From DAOTKC01 sp035449045 (GTDB lineage Bacteria; Bacillota; Clostridia; Christensenellales; CAG-917), in NCBI GenBank assembly GCA_035449045.1, contig DAOTKC010000004.1, positions 1-64,000 on the forward strand: DNA of 64,000 nucleotides, written 5' to 3'. Shown here piece by piece: positions 40,652 to 49,054 of this stretch; the first letter of the stretch is position 1; every line of letters starts with the position of its first letter. Below the pieces are notes generated by a model. It saw nothing but the letters and a program-made list of their open reading frames with translations. It was not told the DNA's origin and ran no database searches. The translations under genes and the position numbers were made by a program.

Positions 40652-42082
40652 ATGGAAACGATATTTGAAAAAAGCGTAAAAGGACGGCGCACCGATTATA
40701 TCGGAGCCTCCGCACTTGCCGAGTATAAGCTCGACGATAAATTTTTGAGCGAGTCTACGCCCGAGCTTCCCGAAATGGCCGAGGTCGATTTAGTCCGCCA
40801 CTACACCGAGCTCTCCAGGCGCGCCTTCGGAGTCGACAACGGGTTTTATCCCTTGGGAAGCTGCACCATGAAATACAACCCCAAGCTCGGCGAGGCGGCG
40901 GCGGCACTGCCCGGCTTTACCGCAGTCCATCCGCTTCAGGACGTTGAAGACGTTCAGGGCGCGGCCGAGCTTATGTATCGCTTAGGAAAAAGCCTTGGCG
41001 AAATCACCGGCATGGACGCCTTTGCGCTTACGCCCGCGGCGGGCGCGCACGGCGAGCTGACCGGCCTTAAGATAATCAAGGCCTATCACGAGTCGCGCGG
41101 CGACTTTGACCGCGTCAAAATCCTCTGCCCCGACTCGGCGCACGGCACCAATCCCGCAAGCGCCGCGCTTGCCGGCCTTTCGGTCGTCAACATTCCCTCT
41201 TACTCGGACGGCGGCGTCGACCTTGCGGCGCTTGAGGCCGCTGCCGCGGAAGGCGGTATTGCCGGTCTTATGCTCACCAACCCCAACACGCTCGGCATGT
41301 TCGAGAAAAACATTAAAAAAATCGAGGAAATTGTGCACGGCGCGGGCGGCCTGCTCTACTACGACGGCGCAAACTTAAATGCTATTATGGGCGTGGCGCG
41401 TCCCGGCGATATGGGCTTTGACGTCGTCCACCTCAACCTTCACAAGACCTTTGCGACGCCTCACGGCGGCGGCGGGCCGGGCTCCGGTCCGGTGGGCTGC
41501 AAGGCCGCATTAGCCGAGTTTCTGCCCTCGCCCGTGGTTATAAAGGAAGGCGGAAAATACCGCTTTGCCGCGCCAAAGAAAACTATCGGCAGAATGAAGT
41601 GCTTTTTCGGCAATTTCCTCGTCATGGTCAAGGCCTATTCCTATATTCTTTCGCTGGGCGGCGACGGCTTGAAGCAGGCGTCCGAGCTCGCCGTGCTCAA
41701 CGCGAACTACCTAAAATCCAAGCTTTCCGAAATCGACTATCTGCCGAAAAGATATTGCATGCACGAGTTCGTGGCGAGCCTAGAGAGCTTCAAGGCCAAA
41801 ACGGGAGTGTCGGCGCTTGACGTTGCCAAAGCCATGATTGATATCGGCATCCATCCGCCCACCATGTATTTCCCCCTCATCGTAAAGGAAGCGCTCATGT
41901 TCGAGCCGACGGAAACGGAATCCAAAGAGACGCTGAGCGCCGCCGCGGGCAAAATCCTGTCCATTCTCCGCGAGGCCGAGACAGACTCCGAAAAGTTCCA
42001 CCACGTTCCCTTGAGCGCGCCGATTTCCCGCCCCGACGAAGTCCGCGCCGCCCGCACACCCATCCTCAAAGCGGACGATTAA
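40652..42082 (+). CDS. gcvPB: glycine dehydrogenase (decarboxylating) subunit 2
   Basis: 476 residues, the PLP-binding half of split P protein. The PLP lysine lies in LNLHKTFATPHGGGGPG. GSCTMKYNPKLGE and the CPDSAHGTNPA region are typical. It completes lplA-lpdA-gcvT-gcvH-gcvPA-gcvPB. It ends before a hairpin with a T-rich tail. The ribosome binding site is weak (AATAGGTAAAAA). Confidence 0.97.
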   Translation: METIFEKSVKGRRTDYIGASALAEYKLDDKFLSESTPELPEMAEVDLVRHYTELSRRAFGVDNGFYPLGSCTMKYNPKLGEAAAALPGFTAVHPLQDVEDVQGAAELMYRLGKSLGEITGMDAFALTPAAGAHGELTGLKIIKAYHESRGDFDRVKILCPDSAHGTNPASAALAGLSVVNIPSYSDGGVDLAALEAAAAEGGIAGLMLTNPNTLGMFEKNIKKIEEIVHGAGGLLYYDGANLNAIMGVARPGDMGFDVVHLNLHKTFATPHGGGGPGSGPVGCKAALAEFLPSPVVIKEGGKYRFAAPKKTIGRMKCFFGNFLVMVKAYSYILSLGGDGLKQASELAVLNANYLKSKLSEIDYLPKRYCMHEFVASLESFKAKTGVSALDVAKAMIDIGIHPPTMYFPLIVKEALMFEPTETESKETLSAAAGKILSILREAETDSEKFHHVPLSAPISRPDEVRAARTPILKADD

Positions 42083-42130
42083 GCCGATTTCGGGCAAAAG
42101 CTAACTCGACCCCGTCCAAATATCATATTT

Positions 42131-42160
42131 TAGCCGCCGCTTCGGGCGGCTTATATTTTT
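42131..42160 (+). terminator. terminator of the glycine cleavage gene set
   Basis: AGCCGCC / GGCGGCT stem with loop GCTTCG, followed by TATATTTTT. Confidence 0.65.
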
Positions 42161-42250
42161 ATAAAGAAAATATAACTTTATAAATCCAATCAAAAACGCC
42201 TAAAACATAATGTTTACATAATAGTAAAATACATATAAATACATTTGGGC

Positions 42251-42279
42251 GTGACAAATGTCGAATTTAGACGTATAAT
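42251..42279 (+). promoter_or_regulatory. promoter of the chromate-transporter-type pair
   Basis: GTGACA (42251-42256), 17 bp, TATAAT (42274-42279). The start codon follows 20 bp later. Confidence 0.7.
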
Positions 42280-42298
42280 AAATACATTAGGGTTTTCT

Positions 42299-43144
42299 AT
42301 GGACGAGGCGTTGAAAAAATCCAAGCTCAAACTGCTCTGGCGGCTTTTTTACGAAACGGCCCTGATTTCGGCGTTGACTTTGGGCGGCGGCTATGTCATC
42401 ATTTCCCTCATTAAGAAAAAATTTGTCGAAAAACTCAAATGGATTGGCGAAGACGAGATGCTCGATATTCTGGCGGTCGCGCAATCGGCGCCCGGCGCTA
42501 TGGCAATCAACTGCTCCATTCTTGTCGGCTATCGCTTGGCGGGAATTTGGGGCGCGCTGACGGCGGTATTCGCAACCGCGCTTCCGCCCTTCGTCATTAT
42601 TGTCGCGGTATCGCTGATATACAGGCTGGTCCGCGACAGCAAGGTGATGGACGCTTTAATGCTGGGCATTCAGGCCGGAATAGCCGCCGTCATAGTGAGC
42701 GTAGTCATAGATATGTCGGCAGCAATTCTCAAAAAGAAAAGCTATATTTCGCTTGCAGTCATGCTTATTTCGTTTGCAATTATCGTTGCATTCAAGGTTC
42801 ACGTCGGCTTCATCATCTTAGGCTGTGTCGCCCTCGGCATTATCATTACTCTGATAAAATCAAAAAAGCCGAAAAACGCAGAAAAAGCTCAGAACGCACA
42901 AGCTGCCGACGGCGAAGAAGCGCCCGATTTAAAGGGAGAAACCGCCGAAAACGCCGAAATCGGCGCCAAAACCGCTGAAATTTCAGAGAACATCGAAAAT
43001 CCGGCTTGCGAAAATCTTCAAAAAGCCGACTCGGAAAATGCGGATAAAATCAACGAGAGCGAAGCGGCTTGCCAAAATCAAGCCTGTTCGGATTGCGCTA
43101 TTGACTTAAAAACTTCTGAAACCGAAGATAGCGACGAAAACTAA
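42299..43144 (+). CDS. chromate transporter family protein with acidic tail (subunit 1)
   Basis: 281 residues from the ATG at 42299. The first 180 residues are one CHR domain, with the typical LGGGYVIISLI and AVAQSAPGAMAINCSILVGY segments and five to six membrane spans. It pairs with a second short CHR protein 430 bp downstream, like bacterial two-gene short-chain ChrA systems. After the last span about 95 residues follow, rich in Glu, Asn and Ala, with a CQNQACSDC cysteine cluster. This tail is unusual for the family. The physiological substrate need not be chromate; the family name is historical. Confidence 0.82.
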   Translation: MDEALKKSKLKLLWRLFYETALISALTLGGGYVIISLIKKKFVEKLKWIGEDEMLDILAVAQSAPGAMAINCSILVGYRLAGIWGALTAVFATALPPFVIIVAVSLIYRLVRDSKVMDALMLGIQAGIAAVIVSVVIDMSAAILKKKSYISLAVMLISFAIIVAFKVHVGFIILGCVALGIIITLIKSKKPKNAEKAQNAQAADGEEAPDLKGETAENAEIGAKTAEISENIENPACENLQKADSENADKINESEAACQNQACSDCAIDLKTSETEDSDEN

Positions 43145-43573
43145 AAAACTCCGAGTGACGGCTCGGGAACAAAATGACTTTGAGAAGAACTATATATGCC
43201 CCGGCGCAAAGCGCAACGCCTTAGGCCGATGTAAAGCAGTAGAAAACTTAAAATATCAACAAAAAGCGCGCTAGCACGAAAATACAGAAGTTCGCAAAAG
43301 TTACGAATTAGCGCAAAAAAGACCAAGCATTTAAAAACCGCAAACGGAGCTGCAAAACTCCCATAAGGCGCAAAGCAAACGGATTATGCCGGCTATTAAG
43401 CAAGCCTCTAGGTTTATAGTTGCTTCGTAAATAGCCGAAACCTTGCAATCCGGATTGCCGCGCGCGGTGCGGAAAGCATAAGACGCTATCGAATAGCGGT
43501 ATTAAAAAATAAGTATTATATTAACAAAATAGGTCTTTTCTAAAAAAGCAGAAAACGGACTTAGCGGCAAAAA
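43145..43573. other. gap between the two CHR genes
   Basis: 429 bp in which I see no gene, clear terminator or promoter. It contains the word GTATTATATTAACAAAAT shortly before the second gene. No strong hairpin was found. Confidence 0.5.
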
Positions 43574-44152
43574 ATGATATATCTAAAATTGTTTTGGGCG
43601 TTTTTCCAAATAGGAATCATGAGCTTCGGAGGCGGGCTGTCTTCGCTACTGCTTGTGCAGCAGCAGACGGTCGACATCTATGGCTGGCTCACTCTTTCGG
43701 AATACGCCGACATTGTGACGATAGCCGAAATGACGCCCGGCCCAATCGGGCTCAACGCCGCGACTTTCTCGGGCATGCAAATAGGCGGAATTTTAGGGGC
43801 TATCATTTCAACTTTCGCCTACATTTTGCCCGCATTTGTAATTGTCTTGCTTCTAGCCTTTCTGTTCTATCGCTATAAAAACTTAAAAGGCGTCCGCATC
43901 GTAGTCGACACCATGAAGCCTGCCGTGGTAGCATTTGTCGCTGCGGCCGGTCTTTCAATTCTGCTCTTGGCGTTTTTCGGCACCAACAACTTAAAAGCGC
44001 TAAGCTTTAAAAACTTCAACTATGCTTCGGTCGGGCTGTTTGTCGCGGGGCTAATAGCGCTTCGGCTGTTCAAAAAGGTCAATCCCGTTTTCATAATTTT
44101 AGGCGCCGGCCTCGTCGGCCTTGCCGTCTATCAATTTGTCCCCCTGCCGTAA
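43574..44152 (+). CDS. chromate transporter family protein (subunit 2)
   Basis: 192 residues, a single CHR domain with FFQIGIMSFGGGLSSLLLVQ, the AEMTPGPIGLNAATF signature and about five to six membrane spans. In short-chain CHR systems the two proteins are antiparallel partners. It lacks the long tail of its partner. No Shine-Dalgarno is obvious before the ATG. It is followed by about 1.5 kb of DNA without convincing genes. Confidence 0.85.
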   Translation: MIYLKLFWAFFQIGIMSFGGGLSSLLLVQQQTVDIYGWLTLSEYADIVTIAEMTPGPIGLNAATFSGMQIGGILGAIISTFAYILPAFVIVLLLAFLFYRYKNLKGVRIVVDTMKPAVVAFVAAAGLSILLLAFFGTNNLKALSFKNFNYASVGLFVAGLIALRLFKKVNPVFIILGAGLVGLAVYQFVPLP

Positions 44153-44613
44153 ATTCCCTTTTTAAGCTTTCCTTGCAGTTTAAATCGGACGCCACATATT
44201 TGCCGCTCGTTAAGCGGCCTGTTCTCAAATGCACGAAGCATAAATAGACTCGCGTAAGCGTTCGCGTCCGCAAAAGCAGACTCCTTAACAGCAGCATACC
44301 CTTGAAACTCGCATTAGCGTTCCGCGCCGAGGAGCCGAACCACGCCGCGCGCTATATATCGAGCGGAATAATTGTGACGACGCGCCGAGTTTACCTTGCG
44401 AGCAAAATCACCGTTAAACGAACAATTGACACGCACTCGGCTAATCTATACCCTCATTCTAAAAACCGGAATGCTCAATACCTATTTTTTAATTCACTAA
44501 GCCCGCTACAAATCATTCAACCGCGAGCCACGGGAACTCCGTCGCGAACCCGGATTCACAACACAAACAAAAATCGCGGTAATTTTCGACATATTTTCGC
44601 AAATTACTTGCCG

Positions 44614-44629
44614 TGTTTCACGTGGAACA
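44614..44629. promoter_or_regulatory. parS-like site 1
   Basis: TGTTTCACGTGGAACA matches the ParB/Spo0J site TGTTTCACGTGAAACA at 15 of 16 positions. Confidence 0.85.
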
Positions 44630-45324
44630 ATTTGTAGAAAAACGCCCATATTATCGTGACTTTCTGGCGCTTTTAGGATAAAAACAGTGCATTTTTTGTT
44701 TTATGGGTCGCAGCGCGTCGGACCGTGGCTAAAAACGCCGCGCGTCGCCGCAAAAAGCCCGAGCTCGCATAAAAAAGCCGCCTGCTTTCCCGAATGCGTG
44801 AGGGTTCGCCGAGGATAAGCTCGCCCGAGGTCGTCTTTGCGGCAAAACGCCAAAAACACTCATATCCACACAAAAGCCCCGTTCGATGATAAAAGGGCGG
44901 CCTTTCCGCCTAATCGAGTCCGGCAACCACCCCTTTTGCTCCGAGCGGATTTAGCGCTCCGGATTACTCTTAAATAGGGCTTTTGCCTGCCCGCCTTGCG
45001 CCATGACGACCTTACTTAACTAATTTCGTCCCGAAAGGACGATTTAATGCACTCTTGTGGTTGCAGTAGCGAACAAATTACGCCTCTTTGCCCCCTAAAT
45101 GGCTAAAATGATTATAATTGCAGTTAAATAGGCCGCGATTGCGTTTATTTGCCTTGTGTGCAGGGCGATACAGGCCCATTTTCTCGTGCAATCCGGTCTT
45201 CTTCCAATGCCTCGCCAAAGGTAAATTAAGACGCGCTAACCTTCCGGCGTCCCAGGTCTCTTGCGCGCGTGTAATAAACCTCGAAAGCGGCTTGAAAATC
45301 TCTATTTTTTGTAGAATATTTATA

Positions 45325-45340
45325 TGTTCCACGTGGAACT
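45325..45340. promoter_or_regulatory. parS-like site 2
   Basis: TGTTCCACGTGGAACT contains the perfect palindrome GTTCCACGTGGAAC and matches the parS consensus at 13 of 16 positions. Confidence 0.7.
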
Positions 45341-45355
45341 ATTTTGGGGACAAAT

Positions 45356-45371
45356 TGTTTCACGCGAAACA
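45356..45371. promoter_or_regulatory. parS-like site 3
   Basis: TGTTTCACGCGAAACA matches the parS consensus at 15 of 16 positions. It lies only 15 bp after site 2. Confidence 0.85.
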
Positions 45372-45679
45372 TCGCAAATTTTATTTTTCGCGCTTTTTAG
45401 GACAAAATAGGGACAAGCCGCACAAAAGTAGGTTAAACATAGGAAAAACACTTGAAAATCCGCTACCATTTTAGGGAGTTATGGGAAGTGGAAATGTGGA
45501 AAAATAAAAAATTTCTTTCTTCGTGTTTTTTCACAGCAAAAAATATAGAGCTTTCTTCGTGTAATTTAAGAGCATGTTTTTTTAATGAATTTTAAGCTTA
45601 TTCATGAATATAAAAATGGCCGTTTGGACATGCTTATTTTAAGATATTTTTGGAGGCATTTTTTTTGAAAGGAAAGCAT

Positions 45680-45832
45680 ATGATGACTGTTTGCGCTGGT
45701 TGCGGAAGCCCAATTGATCCTGAAAGCGCCTCAAAATGTCCTATGTGCGGCAATGCGTATTGCCCTACCTGCACGAGTTCGGCTAATAAAATATGCAGTC
45801 ATTGCTCGTCGGAAACCAAGTTTTTGCATTGA
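45680..45832 (+). CDS. small zinc-knuckle protein
   Basis: 50 residues starting at the ATG at 45680 (a second ATG follows), with AAAGGAAAG upstream. Four CxxC pairs (CAGC, CPMC, CPTC, CSHC) make a double zinc-ribbon-like protein with almost no other content. No partner domain or membrane segment. It is too small to assign; it could bind RNA, DNA or protein. It is followed by an intrinsic terminator, which supports a real transcript. It sits next to the parS cluster, but a link is unproven. Confidence 0.7.
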   Translation: MMTVCAGCGSPIDPESASKCPMCGNAYCPTCTSSANKICSHCSSETKFLH

Positions 45833-45885
45833 CTGCGATTTAATCGGCGCATTTCTTCAGCGGAATTTTTAACTTTCTTATAGCG

Positions 45886-45914
45886 AAAAACGCGCTTCTG
45901 CGGCGCGTTTTTTT
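45886..45914 (+). terminator. terminator of the zinc-knuckle gene
   Basis: AAACGCGC / GCGCGTTT stem with a seven-base loop and a T run. Confidence 0.8.
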
Positions 45915-46096
45915 AGTCTTTGTTCCACGATATTTTTTACCTTATATTATACTTTGTATAATATAAAATGCGAAATTTATCTTTGGGCGGTCTGCGGCGT
46001 TTGCTGCCTGCTCGCGAAACAGCCACTTATTTTCTCCCCACCAGATGTTTTCATCTGACGGGGACCTCGATAAAGTTCGTGCGGGCTTATTTCGGG

Positions 46097-46130
46097 GTTC
46101 CCATTGAATGCCAGTCATCAATGGGGTAAT
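46097..46130. repeat. CATTGAATG-type palindromic repeat, copy 3
   Basis: CCATTGA (46101-46107) and TCAATGG (46118-46124) form the stem; the flanking GGTTC and GGGTAA resemble the other copies. Confidence 0.45.
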
Positions 46131-46263
46131 TTCGAGCCTACATTCCCATCCCATATCTTAATTTCGCTGATTTGGAATTATGTTAACAAAACCCCTATCA
46201 TTAAATTGCTCGGCGTTCCGCTTATAAAGCTCGTGCGGGCTTATTTCGGGGTTTGACAAGGAT

Positions 46264-47646
46264 TTAATGGGGGTAAGTTAGGGTTAAGGTTGCAGAGAGG
46301 GAGTAATGGTATTCTTTGCAGGCGGTGACCTTAACGGTGTAGGTTTGACCCGAAACGACGAAGAATGAAATGTCAAAAGAGTTGTCGGTAAGGTCGGTTG
46401 CGATTATGATGCCGTTTAAAGATACCGAGTAGACGGCGCCCACTATTTCGTCCCAGCTTAAAAACGCGCCGTCCACGGCAAGCGAAAATGTTTGGGTGAT
46501 GTCAAGATAGGTGCAATAGGTCATTTCCGCCGAATTCTCGGACTCGCGGCTTTCCAAAACGTGTTTAAGCGATATGCGGTGCTCGCCCGCCGCACTTAGG
46601 AGTTCGCCCGGGATTTTAAATTTGAAAGAGCCGTCGTCTTGAGAAATAAGAGCATCGCGCTCGATGGCATAATCTTCGCCGTCAATAATCAGAGAAATTT
46701 CGGCATAAGAAGCGGACTCGAAGAAATACACGTAAACGCCGTCGTCGCCGATAAACAGCCCGAGGGGAAGGGGCGGCGGCAGGGGACGGTCATAAAAAAT
46801 TGTCACGATGTTTGATGTGATGCTGTATTTGGCGCCCGAAGGCAAAAGCCCGCAAACGACCAAATAGACTTGGTGTTCGCCGTCGCAATCCGCATAATCC
46901 GCGATATCGAAGCCCGACGCCGCGCCTAGGTAGGCTTGGCCGTCTAAATAGAGTGTAAGGCCTAAAGCTCCCTCAGGAGTTTGCCAAATAACGCGCGTGC
47001 CCGAGGCTTGAACAACAACTTCGGGCGGCTCTTCGGTCACGCCCTCCGCCTCGAAGTATGCCGCAATTTCGGTATTTTTAACGATAATAAAGGTATATTC
47101 GGCGTTTTCAGAAACTTGCGCGCCGCTCATTGTCCAATGCGAAAAGCGGTAACCAAGATCGGGAACGGCGGTAAGCGTTATCTCGGCGGCGAGCAAGGCG
47201 CCGCTCGCCAAAAGCTCGATTTCACCGCAAAACTCGGCGCCGTCAAAAAGTATTTTGCCGCCGTCCGGCACCGCTATCGTGACGGTATACTTAATGTCGT
47301 CGGCCTCTTCGCTCTTTGTTGCGGCTATGACTATATCGGCGGCGTCGCCGAATACGTCGTATTTCGGGATATCGTAGCCTTCTTTACCGAAAGTAAGCGT
47401 TGACGGGCAGGGGATGCCGTTGAGCAAGAAATGCCCGTCCAGGTCGGTTGCAGCGGCAAAACTGCCGTCGACAAAAACCGAAACGCCCGAAAGGCCTTCG
47501 TCTTCACAGCTCACTCTGCCCGATACCGTTACCGTCTTATCAAGAAAGTCCTCACCGCCGTCCTCCGCTTGGCAGGACGCCGCCGCCAAAATGAAAACCG
47601 CCAAAACCAGCGCGGCAAGCATTAATTTTAGGACGAGCTTTTTCAT
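46264..47646 (-). CDS. surface lipoprotein with beta-sandwich domains
   Basis: 460 residues from the ATG at 47646, which overlaps the upstream stop by 4 nt (ATGA). The signal peptide ends in a lipobox (AAASC). Next come a carboxypeptidase-regulatory-like domain (VSGRVSCEDEGLSGVSVFVD, with TDLDGHFLLNGI), a segment like divergent InlB B-repeats (GYRFSHW followed by NTEIAAYFE), and fibronectin-III-like strands at the C terminus. It is probably displayed outside the membrane and may bind polysaccharide or protein. No enzyme motif is seen. It forms an operon with the membrane-anchored protein upstream. Confidence 0.75.
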   Translation of the reverse strand: MKKLVLKLMLAALVLAVFILAAASCQAEDGGEDFLDKTVTVSGRVSCEDEGLSGVSVFVDGSFAAATDLDGHFLLNGIPCPSTLTFGKEGYDIPKYDVFGDAADIVIAATKSEEADDIKYTVTIAVPDGGKILFDGAEFCGEIELLASGALLAAEITLTAVPDLGYRFSHWTMSGAQVSENAEYTFIIVKNTEIAAYFEAEGVTEEPPEVVVQASGTRVIWQTPEGALGLTLYLDGQAYLGAASGFDIADYADCDGEHQVYLVVCGLLPSGAKYSITSNIVTIFYDRPLPPPLPLGLFIGDDGVYVYFFESASYAEISLIIDGEDYAIERDALISQDDGSFKFKIPGELLSAAGEHRISLKHVLESRESENSAEMTYCTYLDITQTFSLAVDGAFLSWDEIVGAVYSVSLNGIIIATDLTDNSFDISFFVVSGQTYTVKVTACKEYHYSLSATLTLTYPH

Positions 47647-48752
47647 AGCCGCCCCCTCTGCCTTCGCGCCACACATAAAGCCGATAAAACGGCGGCCGCC
47701 GCTACCGGAAGAAAGAGAAATAAAAGCGCACAGCTGACGTCGCGGCCGCCTGTTTGCTTGCCGGCGTCAAATTGCGATGACGCATCCGCGCCTAAACCGG
47801 CTGAAAAATTTGGGCTGTCAAGGTTTTTCAAGCCAATATTGCCGCTTGCGGTATGTTCGGAATTTAAAAGCGTTGAGGCGTCAAAACCATCGGGAATTAA
47901 AAGCTCGGCGGGAGCGGAATCGGCAAAAATGCCATTGAAATTTTTCGCGATGACCAAAATTTTTTGCGACGAAAAAGCGGATTCGGAAAGGTTTACATAG
48001 TGATTTTCGGTCGTGAGGTTGAAGCTTTCGACGGAATTCTGCCAAGAAACCGCATAACCGTCGGCGTTAGCGACCGCCGACCAGCTCAAGTATACCGCTC
48101 CCGAAACAAGACAAAGATTGAGGTTTTTGGGAGCATCCAAGCTCGGAAGAAAATCGAAAAATAGAAGCGCTTCTTCGGAATCCTCATAATATTTGGAGCC
48201 GCCGAGCGCTTTTACGGAAATTTTATAGCGGGCGCGCTCCGAAAAGCTTAGCCTTAAGGACGGCTCGGCCGCAAAAAATTTGACCGTCCCGAGCGCCGAA
48301 CTTTCGACGGACACCGATATTTCATAGCCCGCCGCCTCCGCTTGATTGTTCCAAACTAAAAAACCGTCCGAAAGCCTGAGATTTTCGGGCATGGCAAGCT
48401 TTTTTACAAAATCGTAGTTTATCGAAAGATAGGGCGAAAAATCGGCCTCACCGCTTTCTTTTGCCAAAACCGAAATGACGTAAGTTTTAGGAACCTGTAA
48501 AAGCGCGGTTATCGCCACTCTGCACGACGCGCACGCCTCAATCATAACGCCGTCTACCGAAAGCTTATAAACCGCGATAGACGATTTGGGCGTCCAGACG
48601 GCATAATATTTATCATCCTCGACTTGAATACTAAGAACGGGTGATTCCGCTTTTGCGATATTCCGAGCGTCCGTGAAAAATATTGAAAAAACCAAAATTA
48701 CGGCAACTGAAAAAAGGGCGATACTCAATAAAATTTTGCGTCCCCTGGCCAT
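47643..48752 (-). CDS. secreted protein with fibronectin-III-like repeats and C-terminal anchor
   Basis: 369 residues. An N-terminal signal segment (about 7-27) is followed by about three beta-sandwich modules. The modules contain repeated motifs such as ENLRLSDGFLVWNNQAEAAG and PKNLNLCLVSGAVYLSWSAV, typical of fibronectin-III-like repeats. A hydrophobic segment near the C terminus is followed by Arg-rich residues, like a stop-transfer anchor. No LPxTG motif. TTAGGAG precedes the start. It is translationally coupled to the lipoprotein gene, and both share the ...W.....A.GY pattern, so they probably act together at the cell surface. Confidence 0.72.
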   Translation of the reverse strand: MARGRKILLSIALFSVAVILVFSIFFTDARNIAKAESPVLSIQVEDDKYYAVWTPKSSIAVYKLSVDGVMIEACASCRVAITALLQVPKTYVISVLAKESGEADFSPYLSINYDFVKKLAMPENLRLSDGFLVWNNQAEAAGYEISVSVESSALGTVKFFAAEPSLRLSFSERARYKISVKALGGSKYYEDSEEALLFFDFLPSLDAPKNLNLCLVSGAVYLSWSAVANADGYAVSWQNSVESFNLTTENHYVNLSESAFSSQKILVIAKNFNGIFADSAPAELLIPDGFDASTLLNSEHTASGNIGLKNLDSPNFSAGLGADASSQFDAGKQTGGRDVSCALLFLFLPVAAAAVLSALCVARRQRGRL

Positions 48753-49054
48753 AATTTCTCCTAAGTAAAAAGATAAAAAACCCTAACAGTCAAATTTATT
48801 ATATCGCCGGTAAAGCACAAACGCAACCAAAATTAAAACCCGCGCCATTCCCGAAAGCGTGGGCGCTCAAACAAAAACCCCGCTTTATACCAAGCGGGGT
48901 TTTTTAACTTTGCTTTCTAGCTCGTTTTTTTTCGGCTCTCGATCGCGCTAAAAAGTAATTTGCGTTTTTGCACTAAATTTGCATTTTGCGTTCCAGACAT
49001 GATATAAAGTCTTTCGACTCAGTCTAACTTGGCAATTACGCATATTTCTTGATT
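48753..49054. other. intergenic region between the surface operon and the M28-like gene
   Basis: 302 bp with the M28-gene terminator at 48873-48906 and otherwise no feature I can support. The operon promoter is presumably in its left part, but no convincing hexamer pair was found. Confidence 0.5.
48873..48906 (-). terminator. terminator of the M28-like peptidase gene
   Basis: ACCCCGCTT / AAGCGGGGT stem with T runs on both strands; it lies 150 bp after the leftward stop codon. Confidence 0.75.

Larger units (their letters stand above)
44153..45679. other. 1.5-kb gene-poor region with a parS cluster
   Basis: No convincing coding sequence. Possible frames of 60-118 codons lack ribosome binding sites and have odd compositions, and one would end within a parS-like site. 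Three parS-like palindromes lie here, plus a small hairpin CGTCC CGAAA GGACG around 45030. The region is more AT-rich and less codon-structured than its neighbours. Confidence 0.7.
45833..46263. other. intergenic region between the zinc-knuckle gene and the lipoprotein gene
   Basis: 431 bp. It contains a terminator, the left half of a parS-like word (TGTTCCACGA at 45921), a CATTGAATG palindrome and a direct repeat TCGTGCGGGCTTATTTCGGG at about 46077 and 46231. A 70-codon minus-strand frame across these repeats was rejected. Confidence 0.6.

Noticed and set aside
44302..45474. Frames of 84-118 codons in the parS region
   Set aside because: No ribosome binding sites, no family resemblance; one ends within a parS-like site.
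45921..45936. A fourth parS site (TGTTCCACGATATTTT)
   Set aside because: Only the left half matches; the right half has no symmetry.
45942..46154. A 70-codon leftward frame
   Set aside because: Runs across intergenic repeats and has no ribosome binding site.
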